Origin: Oscillospiraceae bacterium
GTDB lineage: Bacteria > Bacillota > Clostridia > Oscillospirales > Oscillospiraceae
Reading direction: 5' to 3'
Assembly: GCA_017429835.1 (NCBI GenBank)
Contig: JAFROD010000015.1
Location: 1 to 33,543 of the forward strand
DNA: 33,543 nucleotides
A program made the position numbers and the translations under genes. Shown in pieces: positions 1 to 8,800 of the stretch. Below the pieces are notes generated by a model. The model made no database searches and was not told where the DNA came from. It saw nothing but the letters and a program-made list of their open reading frames with translations. Within the stretch, counting starts at the first letter, position 1, and each line of letters opens with the position of its first letter.

Positions 1-1
1 C

Positions 2-169
2 GTGACGGCGGTCTTCGAGCGGGACGAGGAGCAGGTCGGCAACGAGCTGTCCTACACCGTCAACGCCTATATCCAGTCCAAGCAGGCGGACGGCACGGCG
101 GCCCTCGCGGCGCTCGTGCAGGCGCTGTACAACTACGGCGCCTCCGCGGCGGCGTACGCTGAGGCATAA
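2..169 (+). CDS. C-terminal fragment of a secreted modular protein (5' end outside window)
   Basis: The reading frame is open from the left edge and ends at TAA 167-169, giving 55 residues. The sequence (VFERDEEQVGNEL..., then AYIQSKQ, then ALYNYGASAAAYAEA) is nearly the same as the last 55 residues of the endonuclease gene at 434-5104. The two genes are therefore tandem paralogues, or at least share the same C-terminal domain. The function of this end domain is unknown. It is rich in Ala and Tyr and looks like a helical tail following a beta domain. Only the tail is visible, so nothing can be said about the catalytic part, if there is one. Confidence 0.8.
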   Translation: MTAVFERDEEQVGNELSYTVNAYIQSKQADGTAALAALVQALYNYGASAAAYAEA

Positions 170-176
170 TCAAAAA

Positions 177-241
177 AAGAACGGAACCGTGAAGCTTCCG
201 AAAGTTCTCCTGCGTAATGTCGTTTCCGACATACCGTTCTT
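177..241 (+). other. Possible structured RNA element or degenerate terminator
   Basis: An 8-bp outer stem is formed by AAGAACGG (177-184) and CCGTTCTT (234-241). It encloses a perfect hairpin, ATGTCG-TTTC-CGACAT (217-232), and a small GAAGCTTC palindrome. It lies 7 bases after the stop of the first gene and before a clear terminator. It may be part of the 3' UTR, or a remnant. The rest of 170-433 holds only the terminator and promoter listed separately. Confidence 0.3.
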
Positions 242-280
242 CTGCGCAGATGCTTGCGGCGTTTCACGCTCCGGCTTTTC

Positions 281-314
281 GCGGGATCGGGCTTTGCCCG
301 ATCCCGCGTTTTTT
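281..314 (+). terminator. Rho-independent terminator
   Basis: A perfect 12-bp stem, GCGGGATCGGGC (281-292) with GCCCGATCCCGC (296-307), has a TTT loop and is followed by GTTTTTT. It ends the transcript of the upstream truncated gene and separates it from the endonuclease gene. Confidence 0.85.
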
Positions 315-366
315 GTCGGCAGGGGAACACGGAGGGACGCTTTCGGAAAAAGCGAGAAAATACAAT

Positions 367-395
367 TTGCATATTGAAACCTAATATGCTATAGT
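367..395 (+). promoter_or_regulatory. Sigma-A-type promoter of the endonuclease gene
   Basis: The -35 box TTGCAT (367-372), a 17-bp spacer and the -10 box TATAGT (390-395) lie 38 bases before the ATG. The ribosome site GGAGGT is at 422-427. No copy of the CCGCC/GGCGG dyad seen in front of the minus-strand SLH genes is present here. Confidence 0.7.
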
Positions 396-433
396 AGTAT
401 TAGTAAAAAATCGGGCTTTCCGGAGGTATTGTA

Positions 434-3400
434 ATGAAAAAACGGATTTTCTCACTTTTCCTCACCCTCGCGCTTGTCCTGCCCCTGTTTGCGGGGCTGA
501 CGCTGAGCGCGGGCGCGGCGAACAACTATGCCTACAACTCCGGCGTACGCGGCGTGGCGTGTACCTCGCTGTCCTCCGCCGCGTTGAGCTATTGGTCGGG
601 GAATTATTCCTACGCCAATCTGAGCGCGCAGAGCGGCGACACCCTGCGCAGCACCCTGCGCACGAAGATCACGTCCAACCGCTCCACGGTCGGCTACGAC
701 GGATTGAAGACCTATCTGCCGTACACCGACGCCTATCAGGGCAGCAGCTCCCAGATCACGCTGTTCTACTCCAACGTCGCGGCGACCAGCGCATGGGACG
801 GCACGACGTGGAACCGCGAGCACATGTGGCCGGACTCCCTCGGCGGCAACGCGGTCGAGGGCGACCTGCATTCCATGCGGCCGACCGACCAGAGGGCAAA
901 CTCCACCCGCGGAAACTCCAAGTACGCGAACGTCCGCGAGCTGTACCCCGAGGCCTACAAAACGGCGACCACCAACGCCGTCAACGGCTCCGTGATTGCA
1001 GGCTATTACTACAGCAGCACCTACTTTGAGCCGCTGGACGCCTCCAAGGGCGACGCGGCGCGCGTCCTGCTGTACGACTACGTCGTGTCGACCTCGATGA
1101 GCGCTCCCACCGTCGCGATCAAGGACATCGACACCCTGCTCCAATGGCACGCGATGGATCCGGTCGACACCTATGAGATGCAGAGAAACGATATCGCAGA
1201 GTCTATCCAGGGCTGCCGTAATCCGTTCGTCGACTATCCCGAGCTTGCGTGGCGGCTGTATACCAACTACACGATGCCCTCCGGCATGGTGACGCCCTCG
1301 AGTGGCTCTGCTTATACCGTAACTGCCAGCACCAACAACTCCAATTACGGCACGGTCTCCGTCAACGGCTACGTCATCACCGCGACGCCGGCGACCGGCT
1401 ACTTTGCCTCCAGCTATACGATCCTCACCGGCACGGCGAGCGTTGTGCAGAGCGGCAACACCTTCACGGTCAGCCCGTCGACCAACTGCAGCATCCGCAT
1501 CAACTTCGCCAAGAAGACGACCGTCACCGTGACCCTGTCCAACGACGGCACGACCTCCACGGTGACCGGCTACTCCGGCGAAGCGATCAGCCTTTCCACC
1601 CCGACCGCGCCGACCGGCTACAGCTTTGTCGGCTGGGTCACCGCGACGGTCAATGAGAGCACGACCCGACCCGCGACGATCTACACGGGAAGCTATACGC
1701 CGACCGCCTCCTGCACGCTTTACGCCCTCTACAGCCACGTGACCGGCTCGGGCGGCAGCAGCGGCTACGCGCTCGTCGGCGAGGCGGATATGGAGGAGGG
1801 CACCTACCTGATCGGCGCGCTCCGCAGCACTTCTGCGTCCGATAACTTCTACTTTGCGACCGGCTCGGTCAACAGCGGCGACATGCTCGTTACGGATACT
1901 GCCGTTTCGATCCCGGAAAGCAACGGCTCGCGCACGATCTCCTCGCTGCCGACCGGCGCGGCGGAGTTCTACTTCTCCGGCGACAACGAGCACGGTTTCA
2001 CGATCGTGCCGACGTCGAATCCGACGAATTTCCTCGGCTTCTCCTCCCACGCCAACCGCAACCTCGACTTCGGCGCATACAGCACGACCAAGTGGCTCGT
2101 GCTCGCAAAGAGCACTCCGCTGGTGACGAACGGCGTCTATCTGAGCTGCGCTGACTCCAATAACCCCTACTACATCTTTGAAAACTCCACCAACAACACG
2201 CCGATCCGCGGCTACGTGTCCGGCAGCTACCGCGCCATCTACCTGTTCCAGAAGGGCGGCGGCGGTACGCTTGCCTACACGACCACGACCAGCTCGGCAT
2301 GCAGTCACACCAACACCACGAACGTGGCTGCCGTCGCGGCGACCTGCACCGCGGGCGGCTACACCGCGGGCGTTTACTGCAACGACTGCGGGCAGTATAT
2401 TTCCGGCCATGCGGCGACCGCCGCGCTCGGACACAACTACGGCGCGTGGACTTCCAACAACAACGGTACGCACAGCAAGACCTGCTCGCGCTGCGCCGAC
2501 GTTGTGACGGAGAGCTGCACCTACACCACCTCCGTCTCCGGCTCGACCGTGACCTACACCTGCTCTGTCTGTGCCTACAGTTATCAGTCGCAGCAGACGA
2601 CCTACACCGTGAGCTATAACGACCGCGGCAGCATCACGACCGCGAGCGTCGTACAGGGCAGCAGCCTGACGCTTCCCGCCACGGCGTCCACCGTCTCCGG
2701 CTACACCTTCGCAGGCTGGGTCACTTCGGCGATCGCCACCGAGACGACCACCGCGCCGACCGTGCTGACCGGCTCCTTTACGCCGACCGCCAACATCACG
2801 CTCTACGCCTGCTACACCCGCAGCGAGGCGGGACAGAGCAGCGGCGGCTACGTGAAGGTCACGAGCGACGCCGATCTGACCAACGGTCAATACCTGATCG
2901 TCAACGAATCCGCAGGCCGCGCGATGGACGCCTCCAAGGAAAACACCATCGGCTCCGGCAACAACTACATCGAAGTCACGATCACCAACGATACCATCGC
3001 CTCGACGAGCACCGTCGACGCCTCCGCGTTTACCTACAACGCGACGGCGGGCACCTTCGCTACGCCCGGCGGCCTCTATATCTGCCGCACCAGCGGCACC
3101 TCCGGCGGCGCGGTCACTACGTCGAGCGACGCTTCCGCCGCTGCCAATGACGTCAGCATCAGCAGCGGCAACGCGACCGTGACCTGCGGCGAGCGGCCGT
3201 ACTATCTGCGGTATAACTCGCAGGGCTATTTCCGCTATTACACCTCTGCGTCGCAGCAGACCATTCAGCTCTACAAGAAGGGCGGCAGCGCTTCCGCCAG
3301 CACCTACTACACCACCGCGCCGACCACGACCTGCTCGCACACCTACGGCAGCTGGACGTCCAACAATGACGGCACGCACAGCAGGACTTGCTCGAAGTGC

Positions 3401-5104
3401 GGCGACGTGCAGAACGAGAACTGCACCTACACCTCCGTGACCTCCGGCACGACCACGACCTTTACCTGCTCCGTCTGCGGCTACAGCTATCAGACCCAGC
3501 AGAACACCTACACCGTGACCCTGAACGACCGCGGCACGACCACGACGCTGAGCTGCGTCGAGGGCGGCAGCGTGACTCTCCCCGCCACCGCGTCCACCGT
3601 GACCGGCTACACCTTCTCCGGCTGGGTCGAGTCGGCGATCCCCTCCGAGACCGCCGTCGCGCCGACGATCCGCACCGGCACCTACCACCCCTCCGGCAGC
3701 GTCACGCTCTACGCGCTCTACACCCGCAGCGAGGCGGGACAGGGCTCCGCTTACACGAAGGTCTCGTCTCTCGGCGCGCTGACCAGCGGCACCTTTGTCA
3801 TCACCAGTAAGACGACCGGCAAGGCTTGGTCGCAGACGGTCAGCTCCAACTGGATCAAGCCGGGCGACACCTATTCCGGCGACACGATCAGCAGCCCCAC
3901 GGCGACCGACGTCTGGACGATCTCCGGCGGCACGGTGACCTATGAAGACGGCGTGATGATGGTCGAAGGCGCGGTGATCGGCTGCAGCAGCGGCAATCTC
4001 TATTCCACCGCAGCGAAGAACGTCTCTTTGAGCGAGAGCAACTCCACCGGCTGGACGATCGTCGCGTCCGACGACGCCTTCCTGGTCGAGAGCGGCACGA
4101 ACAACGCCAACATCATGAGCTACAATACCAGCTCCGCCGGCTGGCGTCCGTACGCCGGCGGCTACGGACAGGACAAGCCGCTCTACTTCTACAAGCTCGG
4201 CAACGGCACCGTGACCTACTACACGACCAATCCGACGACGGCAAGCTCCGGTCTGCAGATCGTCTCCGCCGCGCCGGTGCTGAACGGCAAGATCGACATG
4301 ACCTATACCGTCACCGTCCCGTCCGGTTACACGAATCCGCGCATGGTCTTCAGCTTCAACGGCACGGATACGACCGTCACGACCTACACGACCGACAGCG
4401 GCAACCTGAAGTTCACCTTCACCGGCATCAACCCGCAATGCATGGGCGACACGATCACCGCGACGCTCTACGCGACGAAGAACGGCACGACGGAATCCGT
4501 CAGCGTAGCGAACTACTCCGTCAAGGACTACTGCGTGAACAAGCTGGCGGACAACACGATCTCCACGACCCTGCGCAAGCTGCTTTCCGATCTGCTTGCC
4601 TACGGCGCGGCGGCACAGACCTACATGAACTACAAGACGAACGCCCTCGTCACCTCCGGCGTGACCGGCACGAGCTACAGCACGTTCTCGAACCTCTCCG
4701 GCAACGCCGCGAGCTTCGACGGCACGGCGGACGCGAACACCTGCTGGGTCAGCGCGGGTCTGACGCTGACCGACAGCGTTGCGATGACCTTCCGCTTCTA
4801 CACGACGTCCGCCAGCGATCTGACCGTCTACGTCACGCTCGGCAACCGGACGGAGACCTACACCACGTTTACCTCCGTCGGCAACGGCGTCTATGAGATC
4901 AGCTTCACCGGCATCAGCGCCGAGCAATTCGGCAGCGCCGCGACTGCCGTCTTCGAGCGCGACTCGGAGGAGGTCGGAAACGAATTGTCCTACAGCGTCA
5001 ACGCCTATATCCAGTCCAAACAGAACGACAGCAGTGCGAACCTGAAAGCTCTCGTGAAAGCCCTGTACAATTACGGCGTATCTGCTGCGGCATACGTCGG
5101 CTGA
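434..5104 (+). CDS. Secreted endonuclease I family nuclease with InlB-type and cysteine-rich modules
   Basis: This 1556-residue protein starts with a signal peptide (about 1-29, cut near AGAA). The nuclease domain (about 30-280) has WNREHMWP (126-133) and GDLHSMRPTDQRANSTRGNSKY-type sequence (143-164, shown by D144, H146, N156, R159, N161). The DPV...RN...QG-RNPFVDYPEL block follows near 240-272. This is the EndA/endonuclease I (His-Me finger) pattern: by analogy with Vvn nuclease, E129/H130 and N156 would bind metal or activate water. After it come InlB/Listeria-Bacteroides repeats (about 362-435, 723-798, 1025-1099). They alternate with three related ~150-residue modules (near 445, 805, 1105) and two CxxC-type repeats (from about 623 and near 965). 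The C-terminal domain is shared with the gene at 2-169. There is no SLH domain, so it is probably released. One oddity is C261 where the family usually has Asn (QGNRNPF). Confidence 0.88.
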   Translation: MKKRIFSLFLTLALVLPLFAGLTLSAGAANNYAYNSGVRGVACTSLSSAALSYWSGNYSYANLSAQSGDTLRSTLRTKITSNRSTVGYDGLKTYLPYTDAYQGSSSQITLFYSNVAATSAWDGTTWNREHMWPDSLGGNAVEGDLHSMRPTDQRANSTRGNSKYANVRELYPEAYKTATTNAVNGSVIAGYYYSSTYFEPLDASKGDAARVLLYDYVVSTSMSAPTVAIKDIDTLLQWHAMDPVDTYEMQRNDIAESIQGCRNPFVDYPELAWRLYTNYTMPSGMVTPSSGSAYTVTASTNNSNYGTVSVNGYVITATPATGYFASSYTILTGTASVVQSGNTFTVSPSTNCSIRINFAKKTTVTVTLSNDGTTSTVTGYSGEAISLSTPTAPTGYSFVGWVTATVNESTTRPATIYTGSYTPTASCTLYALYSHVTGSGGSSGYALVGEADMEEGTYLIGALRSTSASDNFYFATGSVNSGDMLVTDTAVSIPESNGSRTISSLPTGAAEFYFSGDNEHGFTIVPTSNPTNFLGFSSHANRNLDFGAYSTTKWLVLAKSTPLVTNGVYLSCADSNNPYYIFENSTNNTPIRGYVSGSYRAIYLFQKGGGGTLAYTTTTSSACSHTNTTNVAAVAATCTAGGYTAGVYCNDCGQYISGHAATAALGHNYGAWTSNNNGTHSKTCSRCADVVTESCTYTTSVSGSTVTYTCSVCAYSYQSQQTTYTVSYNDRGSITTASVVQGSSLTLPATASTVSGYTFAGWVTSAIATETTTAPTVLTGSFTPTANITLYACYTRSEAGQSSGGYVKVTSDADLTNGQYLIVNESAGRAMDASKENTIGSGNNYIEVTITNDTIASTSTVDASAFTYNATAGTFATPGGLYICRTSGTSGGAVTTSSDASAAANDVSISSGNATVTCGERPYYLRYNSQGYFRYYTSASQQTIQLYKKGGSASASTYYTTAPTTTCSHTYGSWTSNNDGTHSRTCSKCGDVQNENCTYTSVTSGTTTTFTCSVCGYSYQTQQNTYTVTLNDRGTTTTLSCVEGGSVTLPATASTVTGYTFSGWVESAIPSETAVAPTIRTGTYHPSGSVTLYALYTRSEAGQGSAYTKVSSLGALTSGTFVITSKTTGKAWSQTVSSNWIKPGDTYSGDTISSPTATDVWTISGGTVTYEDGVMMVEGAVIGCSSGNLYSTAAKNVSLSESNSTGWTIVASDDAFLVESGTNNANIMSYNTSSAGWRPYAGGYGQDKPLYFYKLGNGTVTYYTTNPTTASSGLQIVSAAPVLNGKIDMTYTVTVPSGYTNPRMVFSFNGTDTTVTTYTTDSGNLKFTFTGINPQCMGDTITATLYATKNGTTESVSVANYSVKDYCVNKLADNTISTTLRKLLSDLLAYGAAAQTYMNYKTNALVTSGVTGTSYSTFSNLSGNAASFDGTADANTCWVSAGLTLTDSVAMTFRFYTTSASDLTVYVTLGNRTETYTTFTSVGNGVYEISFTGISAEQFGSAATAVFERDSEEVGNELSYSVNAYIQSKQNDSSANLKALVKALYNYGVSAAAYVG

Positions 5105-5117
5105 TACAAAATCGTCA

Positions 5118-5155
5118 AACGCCCCTCCGAGGTCATTCCTCGGTGGGGCGTTCTT
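5118..5155 (+). terminator. Rho-independent terminator of the endonuclease gene
   Basis: A 15-bp stem with one mismatch (5118-5132 with 5138-5152) has the loop TCATT. It starts 13 bases after the stop codon. The T-run is short and broken. Confidence 0.65.
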
Positions 5156-5216
5156 CGCGCACGCCTTTCAATTCGCCGGCATATACTGTCGCAGAAACTC
5201 GACGGGAGGTGTGATC

Positions 5217-5795
5217 ATGGAAAGAATCGACCCAAAGAGGGCGAAAGCAGTCTGGGCGCGCGTCATGGAGACGCGGAACGGGCGTCCCCCGATGCCGCCG
5301 CGTCCGCCAATGCCGCCGCGTCCGCCAATGCCGCCGCAGCCGCCAATGCCGCCGCGTCCGCCGATGCCGCCGCAGCCACCGATGCCGCCGCGTCCGCCAA
5401 TGCCGGCGGTACCGCCCGAAGATGAGATGCGGCAGTGGCTTGCGGAGACGATGGCGCTGGTGCGCGGCTACCGGCACATGAACGCAGGACGCTTTACGCA
5501 GCAGCTTCGCAGAATGGCGGCGGAGGAGCAGGCGCACTACAGGCAGCTTGCCGCGCTGTACTCTCGATTCTACGGCAGACGGCCGGAGGTGCTGTCCGGC
5601 GCGGCGCCCGGCAGACGTTCCCTTGCCGCGGATCTGCGCGACGCCTACGGCGCGGAGCAGCGTCTCGCGCGGCAGTGGAAGGAGGCAGCCGCGCGTTACC
5701 CGTCGCAAAGAGCGACGTTTGAGCGCTTTGCCCGCGACGACCGGCGGCACGCCGAGCAATTACGGCGCATGACGGCGGCAAATCCGAAAAAATAG
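5217..5795 (+). CDS. Small ferritin-like protein with Pro/Met-rich N-terminal repeats
   Basis: The product has 192 residues. ATG 5217 is chosen because GGAGGT (5205-5210) sits 6 bases before it; an in-frame GTG at 5211 would touch the ribosome site. Residues 23-64 are seven [RQ]PPMPP-like units. Residues about 72-190 are predicted to form four helices. Helix 2 carries E103-E104-Q-A-H107, followed by LAALYSRFYGRRP, and helix 4 carries D174-D175-R-R-H178. This is the ExxH pattern of rubrerythrin/ferritin-like di-iron proteins. A clear acidic ligand in helix 1 is not obvious, so metal binding is uncertain. Role unknown; small ferritin-like proteins in Clostridia are often linked to oxidative stress or spore coats (inference). 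It sits between two secreted-enzyme genes but has no signal peptide. Confidence 0.65.
   Translation: MERIDPKRAKAVWARVMETRNGRPPMPPRPPMPPRPPMPPQPPMPPRPPMPPQPPMPPRPPMPAVPPEDEMRQWLAETMALVRGYRHMNAGRFTQQLRRMAAEEQAHYRQLAALYSRFYGRRPEVLSGAAPGRRSLAADLRDAYGAEQRLARQWKEAAARYPSQRATFERFARDDRRHAEQLRRMTAANPKK
5283..5408 (+). repeat. Seven 18-bp in-frame coding repeats ([RQ]PPMPP)
   Basis: The tandem 18-bp units encode Arg or Gln followed by Pro-Pro-Met-Pro-Pro. Arg and Gln alternate in the later units, and the last unit ends in Ala. The DNA units are nearly identical, so copy number is likely to vary between strains by slippage. Confidence 0.85.
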
Positions 5796-5798
5796 GAC

Positions 5799-5827
5799 TT
5801 GTCGCGGCGGCTGCAACTTGCTATACT
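5799..5827 (+). promoter_or_regulatory. Sigma-A-type promoter of the PHP/SLH gene
   Basis: TTGTCG (5799-5804), a 17-bp spacer and TATACT (5822-5827) begin 3 bases after the ferritin-like gene's stop. The ATG is 31 bases downstream. Confidence 0.65.
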
Positions 5828-5857
5828 AAAGAAAAGAACCGCAAGGGAGTGAAGTAT

Positions 5858-8800
5858 ATGAAACAAAGGCTATGCGCGATTCTGCTGACGGCCGCTCTTT
5901 TGCTGTCCGTTCTGCCGGCGCAGGCGGCGGCAGTGACCGGAACGGCGCTGACCGAGCCGCCCGCAGAGGGCGATACGGTCGTCATCTACAACGTTTCTTA
6001 TCAGGTGGCGATGGCGTACACCGCCTCGGAGAACGGCTATACCATTCCGTCGGTATCGGCGGCGGGCGGCACGCTCGGCAACGGCGCGCTGATCTTCACG
6101 GTGCATACGGACGGCACGTACTACACCTTTGAAAACCGCGGGCGTTATCTTTGCACCAAGGACAATGAAGACCTGTTCTTCAACGACACGCAGACGGCGT
6201 ACACCAAATGGACGCTGACGCGGCAGGGCAGCGGCTGGCTGATCGAAAACGCGACCGCAGTCTACAGCGGTACGGGCAAGAACGTATGTCTCGAGTACTA
6301 CGCGCCGAGCTTTACCGGCTGGACGTACAACGGCGGCAGTACGGTGATGTACTCCATGGGTTTCTACCGCGTGACCGACCCGCTGAATTACGGCTTTGTC
6401 GTCAGTCCGTCCGCGGCGATCGCCGCGCCGGACGCTTACGTCGGCACGGACTACACCTTCACGGTGCAGTTGCAGGATTATACCAATATCACTTCGCTGT
6501 ACGCGACCTACGCCTTCGACGGCGGCGCGGCGAAGCAGGTGAGTTATGCGTCGCACTACGGCACTGCGTACGCCTTTACGATCCCCGCCGCTGAGCTTGC
6601 GGGGCATAGTACGATCTCGCTCCATGCGCAGATGGTCAACGAGAGCGGCATTTCCTATCAGGCGAGCGCGGCCGCGACCGTCCGCGACGAGCCGCTGATC
6701 GGGCAGACGCTGCCCGCCTACAGCACGGCGGTGGATACGTCCGCCAGACCGGAGATCGCCGCGGAGCTCATCAACTGCGGCGTCAATCCGACCCTGCAGA
6801 TGACGTTGGACGGCGCTGCGGTCGCGGCGACTCTGGACGGCGGCTGGGCGACCTGCACGCCCGGCTATGCCTTGAACGACGGCGCGCATACCGTAAAGCT
6901 GCGCGTGACGCGCGCAGATGGAAAAACGGCCGAAAAGTCGTGGGAATTCTACGTCGGTGACCGTCCCGTCAAGGCGTATTTCGGACAGCTCCATTCGCAC
7001 ACGGAGTATTCCGACGGCGCGGGCTCGCTGGCGGAGGCGTACCAGTACGCGATGACCGCGAAGGACGTCGATTATCTGATCGTGACCGACCACTCAAACT
7101 ATTTTGACTCATCTTCCACGGCGACGGTCTCCAGCTATTACAATCTCTCCTCGCTGGAAAAGTCCGGCTCGCTGACGAAATGGGAGCAGGCGCGCGCGAC
7201 CGCGGCGGAATATAACGCCAAGAGCGCGGACTTCGTCGCCGCCTACGGCTACGAGATGACGTGGTCTGCCGGCCCGGGTCATACCAACACCTTCAACACC
7301 TACGGTGTGGTCTCCCGCAACAACCGGCAGCTCAACGACAAGCTCGGCTACGCCGGCATGCACCTGTACAACGATCTGATGGTCAACGCCGACCGCGGTC
7401 TGGACGAGAACGGCAAGCCCGTATCGCGGACGAAGTACATCGAAAACGCGCCGGTCGTCTCCCAGCTCAACCACCCGGGCGTGACCTTCGGCACCTTCGA
7501 CGAATACGCGGGCTACAACGAAGACCGCGATGAGATCATCTGCCTGATCGAGGTTGGCAACGGCAGCGGCTCGGTGCTCAACAGCGGCTACTGGAGAAGC
7601 TACTCCGAATACGACAAGTGCCTTGCGATGGGCTGGCACGTTGCGCCGACCAACAACCAGGACAACCACGGCAGGCGCTGGGGCGATTCAAACACCCACC
7701 GCTCGGTCATCGTGACGAACGACTTTACCGAGGCGGGACTGTACCGTGCAATGTCGCAGCGGCGCGTCTACGCCACTGAGGATCAGAACCTGACGATCTA
7801 TTACTATCTGAACGGCGCGCTGATGGGCGACGTCATTCAGACGAACGATCAGCAGATCCACATCACCGCGGATATCAGCGATCCGGACGGCGAGCGCATT
7901 TCGACCGTTTCCGTCATCGGCGAAAACGGGCTGACGGTGCAGACCAGTACCGTGACCGGCTCAAGCTGCAAGCTGGACGTGACGATCGACAATACGCAGC
8001 AGTATTACTATCTGAAGATCGTCGAGGCGGACGGCGATATCGCCGTGACCGCGCCGGTCTGGGTCGAGCCGGACGAGAGCGGCGTCTGCCGCCACGAATG
8101 GGACGGCGGCGTCGTTACGAAGCAGGCGACCTGCACCGAGGGCGGCGAACGCGTCTACACCTGCCTGCGCTGCGGCGAAACGAAGACGGAGCTCCTCCCG
8201 CCGACGGGACATCAGGAGGTTTTCCTCGAGAGCAAGCCCGCCACCTGCACGGAAAGCGGTCTGACGGGAAGCAGCTACTGCGCGGTCTGCGGCGCGGTGC
8301 TGCAGGAGCAGACGGTCATTCCCGCGCTGGGACATCTGACGGTGACCGATCCCGCCGTGACGCAGACCTGCACGCAGGACGGAAAGACCGAGGGCTCCCA
8401 CTGCGCCCGTTGCGGTCTGGTGTTCGTCGCGCAGGTGATCACGCCCGCGACCGGACACGACTACCGGGAGGAAACGGTCAAAGCGACCTGCACGACGCCC
8501 GGCTATACGGAATACACCTGCGCCAACTGCGGCGACAGCTACCGTCAGAATTTCACGCCGCTGGCGGATCACGTTTGGTCTGCCGGCACGGTGACGGTCG
8601 TGCCGACGCAGCACAGCACGGGCAAGGTGACCTACACCTGCACGGTCTGCGGCACGCTGCGCACCGAGATCCTTCCTGCCCTGCAGTCGGACGAGCCCTG
8701 CGACGGCGGAAAGAACTGCCCGTCACGCAACTTCTGGGACGTCAGGGTGAATGATTGGTATCATGAAGCGGTGGACTTTGCCGTGGAGAAAGGGCTGTTC

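Noticed and set aside
452..4927. A 1491-codon open frame antisense to the endonuclease gene
   Set aside because: It is highly Arg/Gly/Ala/Val/Asp rich with no domain, lacks a ribosome site, and mirrors the third-base GC bias of the plus-strand gene, which has a signal peptide and known motifs.
5182..5187. TATACT as a -10 box for the ferritin-like gene
   Set aside because: No acceptable -35 box lies 15-19 bp upstream, so it was not listed as a promoter; the gene's promoter remains unclear.
5283..5408. A CRISPR-like repeat
   Set aside because: The 18-bp units have no spacers and are in frame inside a gene, encoding [RQ]PPMPP; no cas gene is present.
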